Of a DNA stretch of 64,000 nt, positions 50,076 through 60,803 are shown piece by piece. Each line of letters starts with the position of its first letter. Within the stretch, counting starts at the first letter, position 1. Under the pieces are notes generated by a model. The model made no database searches. It saw only the letters and a list, made by a program, of their open reading frames with translations, and was not told where the DNA came from. Source of the DNA: Shinisaurus crocodilurus. Lineage: Eukaryota; Chordata; Lepidosauria; Squamata; Shinisauridae. Both the position numbers and the translations under genes were made by a program. The stretch lies in NCBI GenBank assembly GCA_021292165.1, contig CM037876.1, positions 288,091,938 to 288,155,937 on the forward strand, given 5' to 3'.

Positions 50076-50230
50076 TTACGCTGGCTCAGCTTGTCTGAGT
50101 GTGGAAAGCTAAGCAGGGTCAGGCCTGGTTATTACTTGGATGGGAGACCCCTCCTCTAGTTTCCTAAATTGAGCAGGGGGTTGGACTCGATAGCCTTGTA
50201 GGCTCCTTCCAACTCTATGATCTATGAAAT
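50076..50230 (+). repeat. 5S-rRNA-derived SINE with CR1-like tail
   Basis: It has the head tacgctggctcagcttgtct, the 5S block aaagctaagcagggtcaggc and the tail ggactcgatagccttgtagg. It lies 30 bp after the preceding SINE. Confidence 0.87.
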
Positions 50231-50459
50231 CTATTACGTTGCAGCGTTCGGGGGGGGGGTCTGAGAAAAGAAAATGGAGGGTGCTAGAATATACACCCCT
50301 ACTGCCATTTGTGAGTTTCACACTCCACCCAGCCTGAAAGACCACCAAAATTCCCACCCTATTTTTGCCACCTGAAGATGAGGCAACAAGAATGGGGTTT
50401 GGGGGGGGGGATTTCAGCTCAGCCTCATTTTTTTTCTGATGTAACGTGAGAGGCACACA

Positions 50460-50630
50460 TTTATTTATTTTATTATATTATATTATATTTATACTCCACC
50501 TTTTTTCCTGCAAAGAACCGAAGGCAGCTTACATAATCATCCTCCGCCTCTCCATTTTATCTTCACAACAACCCTGTGAGGTAGGTTAGGCTGAGATTCA
50601 GTGACCGGCCCAAAGTCACCCAGTTTACTT
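50460..50630 (-). repeat. tRNA-derived Sauria-type SINE, 5'-truncated
   Basis: Minus-strand tail and middle only (complement of ccttttttcctgcaaagaac and ccctgtgaggtaggttaggc). Confidence 0.82.
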
Positions 50631-50648
50631 GACTCTCTAAGACAGTGG

Positions 50649-50934
50649 CTGGGTTCAGACAACATGATAACCCACACTCAAGGGTTGAGTATGGGTTGTC
50701 ATTGAACCATGGGTAGTTGTTGAAACATGGGTTATCATGTTGTTTGAACAAACCATGGCTTGTTAACCATGAACAACCCATAAAGAGAACCCATGGTTTG
50801 TTGTTGGGTTATGAACTGTGGGTTGTTCACCATGGTTTGTTATCTCGGCTGGGTTCAGACAACACAATAACCCACATTTCAACAAAAACCCACTCCCAAC
50901 CTGTGAGTGTGGGTTATTGTGTTGTCTGAACCCA
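50649..50934. mobile_element. GGGTTC-type MITE made of multiple palindromes
   Basis: The outer ends are tgggttcagacaacatgata and attgtgttgtctgaaccca. Positions 50649-50758 and 50850-50934 are each separate hairpins with near-identical ends. The middle is filled with aaccatgggt/accatggttt inverted blocks. Confidence 0.75.
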
Positions 50935-52162
50935 GTCATTATATATGCATTTTCTTAGCAAGGATGCACAAATTTGCTTGCTGGGGTGACTGCTGCTCCT
51001 AGCATCCCTTCGGCACTAGGGATGTACAAGAATTTTGTTTCAGTTCGTTAAATATCCAAACTTGCCCCATTCACACCTCTGAACATGAACACATTTTTGG
51101 GGGGGGGGGATTTGCATATATCCAAGCTTGCAATCGTTAGAAAAATATGCACTTTAAAAATGCACATAATAAATAAAATACGCATTTTCATGCCTTAGTC
51201 AATGGGGGGAAAGTATGCATTGGGGTGTGTGCCTTAAAAAATGCACACCTAAACGTGCATTTTCCCTGTTCCAATAATTGAAAAAAAGCTCACATTTAGG
51301 AATGGGAATGAGGTGGACCGAGGTTCGAGGTGGAACTCAGAAGACCTGAACAAGCTCAAGCCTCACTGACTCACCTGTCCCCACAACCCTTCCCTCACCT
51401 CCAACTTTGTGTCGTGCTTCCAAGATGCAGCACAAAATGGAAAAGGGGGGAGAAAAAAAGTTCCCACTCCTCTCCCAACTTCTAGGTTTAATGAAAAGTG
51501 GGGCCTTTCCTCCAGCTCTGTGCAGCACTGAACATGTTATGTCTGTGTACACAATCCAGGGGCAGACGGATCCTTATGACATCACCAGTGTGTGAACAGC
51601 TGCTCCCAGATTCATAGCCTTTGGCAGCTCTCGTATGTTTAGATTGGCCCTTTCCTCAAAGCTCCTCCAACGCTCCGGAAATGCACGTTATACCCTTTTA
51701 ACACACCAAACACTGATTAAGCAGTGGGGGTGGCAGGGTGGGAATTCAGCAAATTGAGGGTGTCGAGCTCTGGAGGCACTTCTGCGGAACGCAAAATGGA
51801 TAAGCGCTAAGAAAAACCCTCCATATATGCAATTAACTGTTCTCACAAGAAGTAGAAGCACATGCGGCGTGCGCACAATCGCCTTGCTTGTATGGTATTA
51901 TCCACAGATTACTGGAGGCGGGGGGCACAATGCACAGGCCTGGAAAAATCTCAAAGCCCCTATAGCCCCCCCCCCAGGCTTTCACAAAAATAAGAATGTT
52001 AACACCTCAGGATTAAGATGTTTTCGCAACTCTCTCTGCTCCCCAACACTGCAACACCACAGGATTGTAGAGCCCATTTTGCATATTTTTTAGATGCACA
52101 CTTCGGAGGTTTTAGAATTGTATACCTAGAAATGTAAGGTGTGAATGAGACAAACACACATA
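50935..52162. other. Intron 1 sequence without recognised genes
   Basis: Only a G-run at 51100-51110 and a C-run at 51967-51977 stand out. Fragments such as tatgcattggg resemble 32540-32620. Confidence 0.4.
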
Positions 52163-52335
52163 TCATAGAATCATAGAAAAGTAGAGTCGGAAGGGGCCTA
52201 TAAGGCCATCGAGTCCATTCCTGCTCAATGCAGGAATCCAAGTCAAAGCATCCCTGACAGATGGCCGTCCGGCTGCACCTTGAATGCCTCCAGAGTGGGA
52301 GAGCCCACTACCTCCCTAGGTCATTGGTTCCATAC
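52163..52335 (-). pseudogene. CR1-type LINE 3' end
   Basis: Minus-strand CR1 end: the complement of atcatagaatcatagaaaag, then gtcggaaggggcctataagg, followed by a short decayed ORF2 end. Confidence 0.75.
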
Positions 52336-52477
52336 AGACATAGCCAGAGAGCCATGGCTGACTACAGCAATCTGCCGAGTGTGCACTGGATAGAAAACCT
52401 GGTTTTGGCACTGCATAACGTGTGGACTCCTAAGATGGCTGCTAACAGGAACCTCCTTTCTACAGCATGTTATGCTT

Positions 52478-52662
52478 CAGTGTAGAGCACATGCCTGGCA
52501 TGCAGAAGGACCCAGGTTCAGTCCCTGGCGTCTCCAGGTAGGGCTTGGAAAGAATCCTGCCTGAAACCCAAGAGAGCCGCTGCCAGTCAGTGTTGACAAT
52601 ACTGGGCTAGATGTTCCAATGGTTTGACTTGGTATGAGGCAGCTTCCTATCTTCTTAAGAAC
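52478..52662 (+). repeat. tRNA-derived SINE (tRNA-Ala-like head), 5' end diverged
   Basis: It contains agcacatgcctggcatgcag, the B box ggttcagtccc, the middle agagccgctgccagtcagtg and the tail gaggcagcttcctatcttc. Confidence 0.82.
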
Positions 52663-53370
52663 TGCACTGGCTGCCAAGAAGCTACTGGGCCAAGTATAAA
52701 ACCCAAAACAACTTGGGATGTTACCTTAGAGATCGTTTCACCACTTAGGTCCCTGCCTGGTCAGTGTGATCCTCGGGAGCATTTTTGATGATTTTGCTTG
52801 GCCCTGAGGCTTGCCTTATGAGTACCAGCAATAGAGCATTTAGTATTGCAGCACCCACCCTTTCTAATGCTCTTCCAATTTATTATTTATTTGATATTAT
52901 TTTTACATTTATATCCCACCCTTTTTCCTCTTGAAATGAACCCAAGGTGGCTTACATGGTCCTCCTCTCCATTTTATCCTCACAACAACCCTGTGAAGTA
53001 GCTTGGTAAGTTAGGCTGAGAGTCAGTGACTGGCTCAAAGTCACCCAGCGAGCTTCATGGCTGACTGGGGACTAGAACCCGGGTCTCCTAAATCCCAGTC
53101 CAACACTCTAACCACTACACCACACTGTCTCTCAGCTGACATCAGGCAGGCATCTACACTGTCTTGACTTACGACTTCTCCTTAAGACTTTTCTCTCTAG
53201 AGAGCCTTGCCCTGAGATGTGACTCAGGCAGTTACAGTTTTACTGTGGATCAGTAGAAATGATTATTTCATTGTTGTATTTTATTGTTATAGTTCGGTGT
53301 TACATTCACTGCTTTGATAATTTTGTTGGGAAGATATATATACATCTGTGAAATAAATAAATAAGAATTC
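52663..53370 (+). pseudogene. L2-type LINE 3' fragment split by a SINE
   Basis: Positions 52663-52877 carry decayed L2 coding (aactgcactggctgccaaga upstream, gttaccttagagatcgtttc, gcagcacccaccctttctaa). Positions 53138-53370 resume with tgacatcaggcaggcatcta and a 3' UTR ending in an (AAAT)n run. The interruption is the SINE at 52878-53137. Confidence 0.7.
52878..53137 (-). repeat. tRNA-derived Sauria-type SINE, full length
   Basis: Minus-strand copy. The head is the complement of ctaaccactacaccacactg and the tail is the complement of tttatatcccacccttttt. Confidence 0.88.
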
Positions 53371-53549
53371 AGATCAATGGAACTGGGATTCAGAGAGCTA
53401 TAACATAAACAAAAAACAAAGGCAGCTGAGTTGGCCGTAAGAAATACCCAGAATCCATATTGTTGGCCTATTAAACATATTACACTAGGTTTTGGGATAA
53501 CGTATAGAGTTATCCTTCTGGGCAGGACTGTACCACAGTCCCTTCCATG

Positions 53550-54212
53550 TGTTGTGATATGTATCACTTCACCAGCTGTAGCACACTGTTTACACATGGA
53601 AAGAACAGAATGGCTGTAAACAAGTTTGTTATGTCTTTCTGGGTTCTCGTGTTTTTCGCATGGGAAGACCGTGGGAGCATTATGAGCTAGTCACATGGTT
53701 TGTATGTTCTGATGACGTGCTAACTTGTTTTCTGTCTGAAGCCATCTTAGAGAGAGGCAGGACTGCTTTCTCTCTTCTCCTTTGTTCTTCTTGCTGGACT
53801 TTGTTACTGCAACAATGTAACACCTTTGCTGAGGTGGAGTGAAGCTCAACTTACTCCACTGGATGTAATGCTTGCTATGCATTTATACTCTGCACATGGA
53901 CTGTAACTAGGAAATGTATACTCTGTAGAACTTTACTTGCTAAGTGAATAAACAGGTAGAATTAGACCTGTGGTGTTACAGAGTGTTTCCTGACTCCATG
54001 GATTAATCTGCAAACGGGGAAGCTGGAAGTAAGTTGGATTACAGGCAGGCTGGGCTGGCATCTTCACAACACGCTGCACGCTGCGAAAAGGGGGGAGCTG
54101 AGATCTGGAAGATCTGTGTGTGGAATAACAGGCCTCTGCTAGCACACAGACAGGATTTTAAATCTCCCATGCGCACACGCACTCTGCTGCCCACGCACAC
54201 GCAGAAACAACA
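53550..54212 (+). mobile_element. Solo LTR, second copy of the family at 7957
   Basis: It starts TGTTGTGATATGTATCAC and ends CACGCAGAAACAACA. It is flanked by a perfect ccatg (53545-53549 and 54213-54217). Blocks such as gagctagtcacatggtttgt and ggactgtaactaggaaatgt are identical to the first copy. AATAAA is at 53947-53952. Confidence 0.87.
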
Positions 54213-54217
54213 CCATG

Positions 54218-55238
54218 ATCTGTAAAGCAACCAAACACAGTCTTTGATGATAAATAATAGGGAGAAAGGGGGGGGGGATGTGGCCCGCTCAGTGTCACAA
54301 CCAGAGTGGAACTGCGGCATTATTCACATCTTGTGGTTCAGCGTGATTGAATGCAACCATCCCATGCAGAAATTAGCCTATTTCAATCAGGTTTTAAGTT
54401 ACAGGCATGTGAAGTGTGCTGTTTGCTGAAACCCATGCATTTCCAAGCAATGTGAACAGATAACCTAAACATAGCCAGACCCAAAGATCTAACTCCGATC
54501 ACTGGAACGCTTCCTGAGATTTCAAGTAATCTAGCCTGACAACCTTTCTCAACTTGAAATTAGACCTGCCCAGATCAATCCGGTCCTGGCTTTTGTTCTT
54601 TCTAACTTGCTTATGGAAAAGTCAATACAGGCAAAAAGTTCCTACCCAAAGCCCTTTTGCTGAACAAGTGACTGCTGGCAAACTGACAGCATTGCATAGT
54701 GAGGCCTTGCTTCTTGAGGCTTTTCGTTCAGATCACAAGGTATGAATTACAGCTAGAGAAAACCAAGTTGGTAAGGACGCAATTGCCTCCACAGAAAGTC
54801 TCAGTCCAGTATATTCCAAACCAATTATATCACAGATTGCTTGTGCTTGTGGAGCGCCTAGAAGGAAAAGGCCTGGTCCAGCAGGGCGGAATTTCAACCC
54901 AAGTTTGGCAGGATTTCTTTTTTGTGGGGGGATGGGGGGCACATAGATTTCATGCAACTGTAATCCAATCAAATCGAACCAGGTGTGTGTGTGTGTGTGT
55001 GTGTCTGCTCTCTATTGAGAAGCCATGTCAGAGACTTAGTATTAAACACTACTTCAGCAAAGACAAAAAAGAGACAGTTCATATTTGACTGTGGCCTCCC
55101 ATGCTTATTCCTCAAGACTGCGTGGGCCTATATAGGCACAGCAATGCACCCTTTATATGAATCAGAAGAAGCTACATGTGTGTGTGGGGGGTACACATGG
55201 TTGCTGTGATTGGCGCAGTGGTGATGGTAATCCTTACG
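54218..55238. other. Intron 1 sequence with a (TG)n tract
   Basis: A (TG)n tract lies at 54981-55004 and a G-run at 54268-54278. No gene was recognised. Confidence 0.4.
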
Positions 55239-55687
55239 TCAGGGGTGGGGAAATTCAGGCTCTCCTGGGGTTCCAAACCGCCACTCGGGGTTCACTCCAC
55301 CTGCTTCATTTGGTAGTTTCCCTGCTTTTGTGCAGATGTCTTCCATTCTAAAAAAAAGTTGAAATGCCTTTCGTAAGGCTTAAGGCACAACCCTATGCCT
55401 GTTTAGACGGGGGGGGGGGGGGAGGCCTATAACTTCCAGCATGCCCCAGCCATTACTGGGAGTTGTAGGCCTTTTTTCTGTCTAAACGTGCATAGGATTG
55501 TGCCCTTAATTACTGGCGGTAAGAGCTTTAAGTTACAATATGCCGGCACTGTCTGTAGGTTTTGGGTCCCACCCCTTTTGCCTTTGCTCCTCCCCCCCTG
55601 ACACACACACTGGAATGCAGCCAGAGAGCTTCTGTGAAATGGAATTCAGTGGATTTCAGCGGCTGAAAGAAGTCCCCCACCCTTGCC
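55239..55687. mobile_element. hAT-type element, family B, with nested palindromic MITE
   Basis: Left end tcaggggtggggaaattcag and right end gctgaaagaagtcccccacccttg. The family B blocks gttgaaatgcctttcgtaag and ggcggtaagagctttaagtt are split by the MITE at 55383-55505. Confidence 0.65.
55383..55505. mobile_element. Palindromic MITE with TTA duplication, copy of 9695-9830
   Basis: The ends are aggcacaaccctatgcc and tgcataggattgtgccc, flanked by tta (55380-55382 and 55506-55508). A G-run has expanded in the left arm (55410-55422). Confidence 0.8.
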
Positions 55688-55753
55688 TTATGAACTGCAA
55701 TCACACATACACCAGCAGTCATAGATACAGACCCTACATGGAAGTATTATGTA

Positions 55754-55838
55754 TAGAGCCAGTGTGGCGTAGTGGTGAGAATGCTTGACTGGGACTCGGG
55801 AGATCCCCACTCAGCCATGAAACTCACTGGGTGATTTC
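55754..55838 (+). repeat. 5' half of a Sauria-type SINE
   Basis: It contains gccagtgtggcgtagtggtg to aactcactgggtgatttc. Its 3' half is at 60804-60950, on the other side of the copia-type element. Confidence 0.88.
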
Positions 55839-56054
55839 TGTTGGGTTTTGCATAGGCAGAACGAGATTACCACCTGACATCGAGATTATCACCTGACCTG
55901 GTGGGTGTTACTTGAGTTCAAGTATACAAGGCCTCTGGTCATAAGACATAGTCTCGAGGTGACATGATTCAGCAACCTTGACAAGTTTGGGATCAACATG
56001 TTGATGAATAGGTTATACTACGGGGTGAGTAATATCCTATTTATAGGTGCAGGG

Positions 56055-56061
56055 TATAAAA
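56055..56061 (+). promoter_or_regulatory. TATA box of the 5' LTR
   Basis: TATAAAA in the context agggtataaaagctagc, about 195 bp upstream of AATAAA. The equivalent in the 3' LTR is at 60494-60500. Confidence 0.75.
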
Positions 56062-56249
56062 GCTAGCACACTTGCTGATAGCTTCACTTGCTTCATCTCT
56101 CTGCTGCTTGCTCGTCTCGACACGACGTGTGTATTGTTTTGGACTTCACTTCATCTAGCCTTACCACTGGGGTATAGGATTTGAATCTGCAATGATGTAG
56201 TGAGTAGAGATGCATTGTTTGCCTTAATCCCATGTAATTGGGTCTTACA

Positions 56250-56255
56250 AATAAA
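56250..56255 (+). terminator. Polyadenylation signal in the LTR
   Basis: AATAAA in the context cttacaaataaactc. The functional copy would be the one in the 3' LTR at 60689-60694. Confidence 0.7.
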
Positions 56256-56367
56256 CTCTTTAATCTTTATTAACTGCTGTTATCTCCTCCTTCCGCCTGC
56301 GTGACTAGGACTGAGGGTCATTGGCTAGGGGAGCTTTTGAACCCGGGTCAGTCCAGCTCTCACATCT

Positions 56368-56381
56368 GGTTATGGGCCCAG
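56368..56381 (+). other. Primer-binding site: initiator tRNA-Met anticodon arm
   Basis: ggttatgggcccag lies three bases after the 5' LTR. It is complementary to the anticodon stem-loop of eukaryotic initiator tRNA-Met (CUGGGCCCAUAACC). Priming by an internal tRNA fragment is a hallmark of copia-type elements. Confidence 0.85.
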
Positions 56382-59300
56382 ATAACGATCTGATGGTTAT
56401 CTGAGATGGACAGATAAGCCACAGAGACGCAGTTCGGAGAAATTCGGCAGTTATAGAGTTAAGAGAAATTGTTTACTATTTGTAAGAACGGTTTGTAAAC
56501 AAACCGGGAAGGCAATGTTGCTAGTGCTGATAACAGCGGCTTGGAATGCAGCACAACTGAAGAATGGGAGACAGAGAGACGGAGGATTTTTCGTTTTGAA
56601 AGCAGCTGGAACGGAGGTGCCAGGCTTGGCAAAATTCCGAGGCTACTGGGCAGCTACTAGGCTGAAAAGTGAACAATGCTGGACACAAGGATTTCGTTTT
56701 CCACAGCTTGCTGGAGTGATTGTTAAGGAGCTGTATCGGGCAAGGAAATAATCTTCAGGAGGCTCTGTGTCTACTCGTCAAGGCTACAGCAGGAGGATCA
56801 TATTTCATTTACAGTTTTCTTCGCTCAGCAGCGGATCAGCTATCTTTTGCATTGTATCAACAAGTGGCTTGGATTACAAATGTGTGGATTACATCTGACG
56901 TGGGTAAAGCGTCTGGAGCGTCATGTCGCAGCAAAGCAAAGTCACGTGTGACAGAAACGTATCTGGGAAACTTGATACTACACCGGAGGCTGTATCAAAC
57001 CAGCGGAGGCGTGGTTTTAAAACAGCAGAAAACAGCGCGACAGTTTTGAACAGAGAAAGCTGTGCTTAAAATGGGAAGCTGTTCTTCATTTTCTTCATGT
57101 GGGATCACAGAAGAAGGAGCTTGAAATCAGCAGGGGTGCTGCTGAAGGAAAAACTTTGTGTTTTAACCCAGGACATAACAAAATGGACATTATTTTGTTT
57201 GGACAGAAAACAGTGGATTGTTTAAACGAAGCTTTCTGTGTTGGACATAAATAAACAGGAAAAGGACTATGCAAATGGTCAGGAGTTTAACAGTCATGTT
57301 TTTGAAACTGTATTTCTTGAAAGTTGGATAACTTGGATTCAAGAAAGTGTAATATATGCTCTTTGAAATGTCAGGAAATGTACTGAATGTATATATGACT
57401 TGAGTATATTGGATTTCTCTGTAGCAAAATGTAAAATACTGAATAATTAGTAGGTATGTTTATATGGCAAAGCTAAGAGATGGATTATTTCTTTTATACT
57501 GTAATGGTGTAATAAAGAAATTGAAAGTTGTACTGATGCAACTATAAAAGGTTAAATGCTTATATGTATGACATGTACATGCATGCATATCACATGAATG
57601 TTTGATCATTTAGATTCACAGGCTTGTGAAAGAAAATGCAAACTGTGTTGTGGGGAAAGCATTGGGAAATTATAATTTTCACATGAAAGGTAATTTTGTG
57701 CACATAAACAAGGTATGCTAGCTTCAACAGGTAAACTGGAAGGCAAGCTGAAAAACCAGTTCATTTCATTTCAATTTGTTCTTGGTGATCTTGTGGATAC
57801 TCTGATGGTCTTTAGAGGAAAGGCACGTTATTTCATGATGTTAATTGATCAATACACGAGGTACGGTCTGTGTACATGTTAGATAGAAAGCTGGAGTATT
57901 GAACAAAGTCAAGGTGTTTTGTGCTTGGATGGGAAACAAGCATATTACCCATGTTACCTATTTTCTTTTCAGATAAGGGGGAAGTTCAATTCAGTGTATG
58001 TTTAGATGCATTTCTAACAGGATGTGATATTGAACACATGGATTGTGTAGAAGAGTAAACAAACACTCAGAAGAGGTGATACTAATTTGGATAATGAGGT
58101 TTAGGTAGAAGCTCTTAAATGTTTTGATTATGTACATGATAGAAGTTTTAGTTCTGTGTGATGAACTGTACACCTTATAGAAAGTAGTGTAGAAGGAAGA
58201 ATCTTCTGGAGAAACATTTCAGGATCTTGGATCTGATATGTAGGTACATACACCTCAAAGTTAGAAGAAATCTGTAAGGGAGCTTACATGAGATTTTTCT
58301 AGAAATGAGAATATTGTGTTTCACATGAACAACACTTGGATAGTGAGATTATCTAGAAGTGTTTAGTATAATGCTGAATGAAAAAGGTGAGATCATTTTT
58401 CAAATTAATTCTGTTAATGCAGGGGATGCATCAAGTTCAGAGTCAGAATAGAAAAGCATTTGCTGAAAGACAGTCAGGTAAATTTGACAAACGCTGATAC
58501 ACATTTGGTTTAGTGGAGATTAAACAAATGATTGTTCATCATTGGTGCAAGTTTATTGGAACAGGAACCTGATAACTGATGAGGTAAGGAACAGGTGAGT
58601 CAAACAACCTGTGAGATATCAGGATGAATTTGCAGGAAAAGCCATTTGAAACTTCAAAATTTCAAAGAGGTGAAAAATTGTCTGTTAAGGAAGCTGAACC
58701 ATAGCTTCAGGCTATGCAAGCTGAGTTGAATTCTTTGGATAAAGAACAAAACATGGAAGCTGGGGAAACAAACAGCAGTTCATGGAACTCATTGTTACCA
58801 GATAGATTTTTTAAGTGAAAACTAACCAGATTGAAAAAAGGTTATATGACAAATAGCAAGATTGGTTGCTTGTGATTTTTGCTTAAGTTAAAAGGAGCTG
58901 GATAATCATGAGTGAGTGCAACAACAATTTGCTTTGGAAACAGTTAGACTGATATTTAAGAATGTGAAGATGTAAGAATATTTCACAGGGAAATATTGGA
59001 ACATAAGCATTTTAAATGAGAGGAAGTCTTTAAATGGAAAACTGTCTGTGAGATTTTCTTTAGGAAAGCTAGAATCAGCTGGAGGCTGGAATTCTGTTTT
59101 GAACTCAAACATTGCTGAATTGTGATTTGCACAGAGAGGCAGATCAATGTTTGTTTGTTAAACAGGAGAACAGGGACATAGACTGTATGTGCTTTGTTTA
59201 GATGGATGATCTATTGTTTTTTTTCTGGACAGATAAAAGCAATATGATATAATTGATCCAGGGTTTGGAATTTCATTGAATTGAAACTGCTTGGTGGTGG

Positions 59301-59830
59301 ATCAACTGTTTATTTGTAAATAGAGGTTGAAAAAGAACCAAGAGGGCAGTATCTTACTGCAACAAACCAGAGAAATATCATGGATGTGATTGAGAATTTT
59401 GGAGATAGTTAACTCAGTGAGAGACTCCAAATAATTGAGGATTTTCAAGCACATGCTGATGGAAAAGCAGTTTGAATGCTACACAGAAGCATTGGGCTGT
59501 TGAGCTTTACTGTACAAGCAACAAAGCCAGGTATTGCTGTCAGTGTAATGGGCAGACTGTTAGACCAACAGGACATGCTTGGAGAGCTCTGAAAAGGAGT
59601 TGAGTGTTATCTGGAAGGAACATCATAATTCAGACTAAGAATTACAAGTCAGAGCACAGGTGGCTTACAGATTCACAGAAAATGCCAGTTGTGGTTGTGA
59701 TAGTAAGAACAACAAGAACACACCTGAAGTTTGTTATTTTTAATAACCATACTTTGTTTGATTGATTTTGTAGAAACAATCATCTAGAAGTTAGAGTTCA
59801 ACTGAAATTGAACTGAATGCATTGTATTAT

Positions 59831-59960
59831 GTATTGTGCTATTATGCTATTGTAAAGCTTGAATAGTGAATGCATTTGTTTAAATAGTTTAAATTGTATT
59901 GTGCTATTATGCTATTGTAAAGCTTGAATAGTGAATGCATTTGTTTAAATAGTTTAAATT
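59831..59960. repeat. 65-bp tandem duplication inside the copia-type interior
   Basis: The two units start gtattgtgctattatgc at 59831 and 59896 and appear identical. Confidence 0.93.
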
Positions 59961-60264
59961 GTAAAAATGTTTAAATGATGCTGGGATTGATGTGAAAAAC
60001 CTATTACAGTTTTTTCAGGAAACCAAGGCAGGATTGCTATACTGCAGGCAGATAGCAATACACAACGTTTTGGGTCTGCAAATAAAACTGTGTCATAAGG
60101 AGGGATACATCAGAAGTGATTTGATGGTGGTTCAAATTTCTGGCAGGTAAAGTCATTCCTGCAAAAGTTTTTTTTATCAAAGTCCATAGATGAAGAAACA
60201 GCATCAGATGTCAACAAAGCTGTTGCTGTTGTATGAAGTAAATAACCACGTTCTGCACAAATGC

Positions 60265-60277
60265 AAAAGCAGGGGGA
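60265..60277 (+). other. Polypurine tract
   Basis: aaaagcaggggga ends at the TG of the 3' LTR. It is purine apart from one C. This is the expected plus-strand primer position. Confidence 0.75.
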
Positions 60278-60803
60278 TGTTGGGTTTTGCATAGGCAGAA
60301 CGAGATTACCACCTGACATCGAGATTATCACCTGACCTGGTGGGTGTTACTTGAGTTCAAGTATACAAGGCCTCTGGTCATAAGACATAGTCTCGAGGTG
60401 ACATGATTCAGCAACCTTGACAAGTTTGGGATCAACATGTTGATGAATAGGTTATACTACGGGGTGAGTAATATCCTATTTATAGGTGCAGGGTATAAAA
60501 GCTAGCACACTTGCTGATAGCTTCACTTGCTTCATCTCTCTGCTGCTTGCTCGTCTCGACACGACATGTGTATTGTTTTGGACTTCACTTCATCTAGCCT
60601 TACCACTGGGGTATAGGATTTGAATCTGCAATGATGTAGTGAGTAGAGATGCATTGTTTGCCTTAATCCCATGTAATTGGGTCTTACAAATAAACTCTTT
60701 AATCTTTATTAACTGCTGTTATCTCCTCCTTCCGCCTGCGTGACTAGGACTGAGGGTCATTGGCTAGGGGAGCTTTTGAACCAGGGTCAGTCCAGCTCTC
60801 ACA
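60278..60803 (+). repeat. 3' LTR of the copia-type element
   Basis: It is 526 bp, identical to the 5' LTR except at 60566 and 60783. Confidence 0.95.

Larger units (their letters stand above)
55839..56364 (+). repeat. 5' LTR of the copia-type element
   Basis: It begins TGTTGGGTTTTGC and ends CTCTCACA, a TG-CA LTR typical of copia. It contains a TATA box and a polyadenylation signal. Confidence 0.95.
56365..60277 (+). pseudogene. Degraded gag-pol interior of the copia-type element
   Basis: No long frame exists in these 3.9 kb. Recognisable traces, in copia order, are a possible gag zinc-knuckle remnant (57158-57190, CFNPGHNKMD), an integrase-core trace (57781-57864, GKARYFMMLIDQYTRY), an RT-start trace (58681-58750, LQAMQAELNSLDKEQN) and a trace of the segment before RNase H (59489-59620, VQATKPGIAVSVMGRLLDQQ then ECYLEG). 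Stops and shifts separate them. The leader (56382-57100) has open frames at 56515 and 56720 without recognisable homology. Confidence 0.78.
55839..60803 (+). mobile_element. Copia-type LTR retrotransposon with decayed interior
   Basis: The element is 4965 bp with two 526-bp LTRs, flanked by a perfect 5-bp duplication atttc (55834-55838 and 60804-60808) inside a SINE. The LTRs differ at only two positions (56127/60566 and 56344/60783). The primer-binding site matches the half-tRNA-iMet type used by Drosophila copia. A purine-rich tract precedes the 3' LTR. The interior shows only scattered gag, integrase and RT/RNase H remnants in copia order, broken by stops. It is therefore recent but non-autonomous. 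Confidence 0.92.

Noticed and set aside
56515..57049. Possible gag gene at the start of the copia-type interior
   Set aside because: The frames are short and show no gag features; only a doubtful zinc-knuckle trace appears downstream near 57160.
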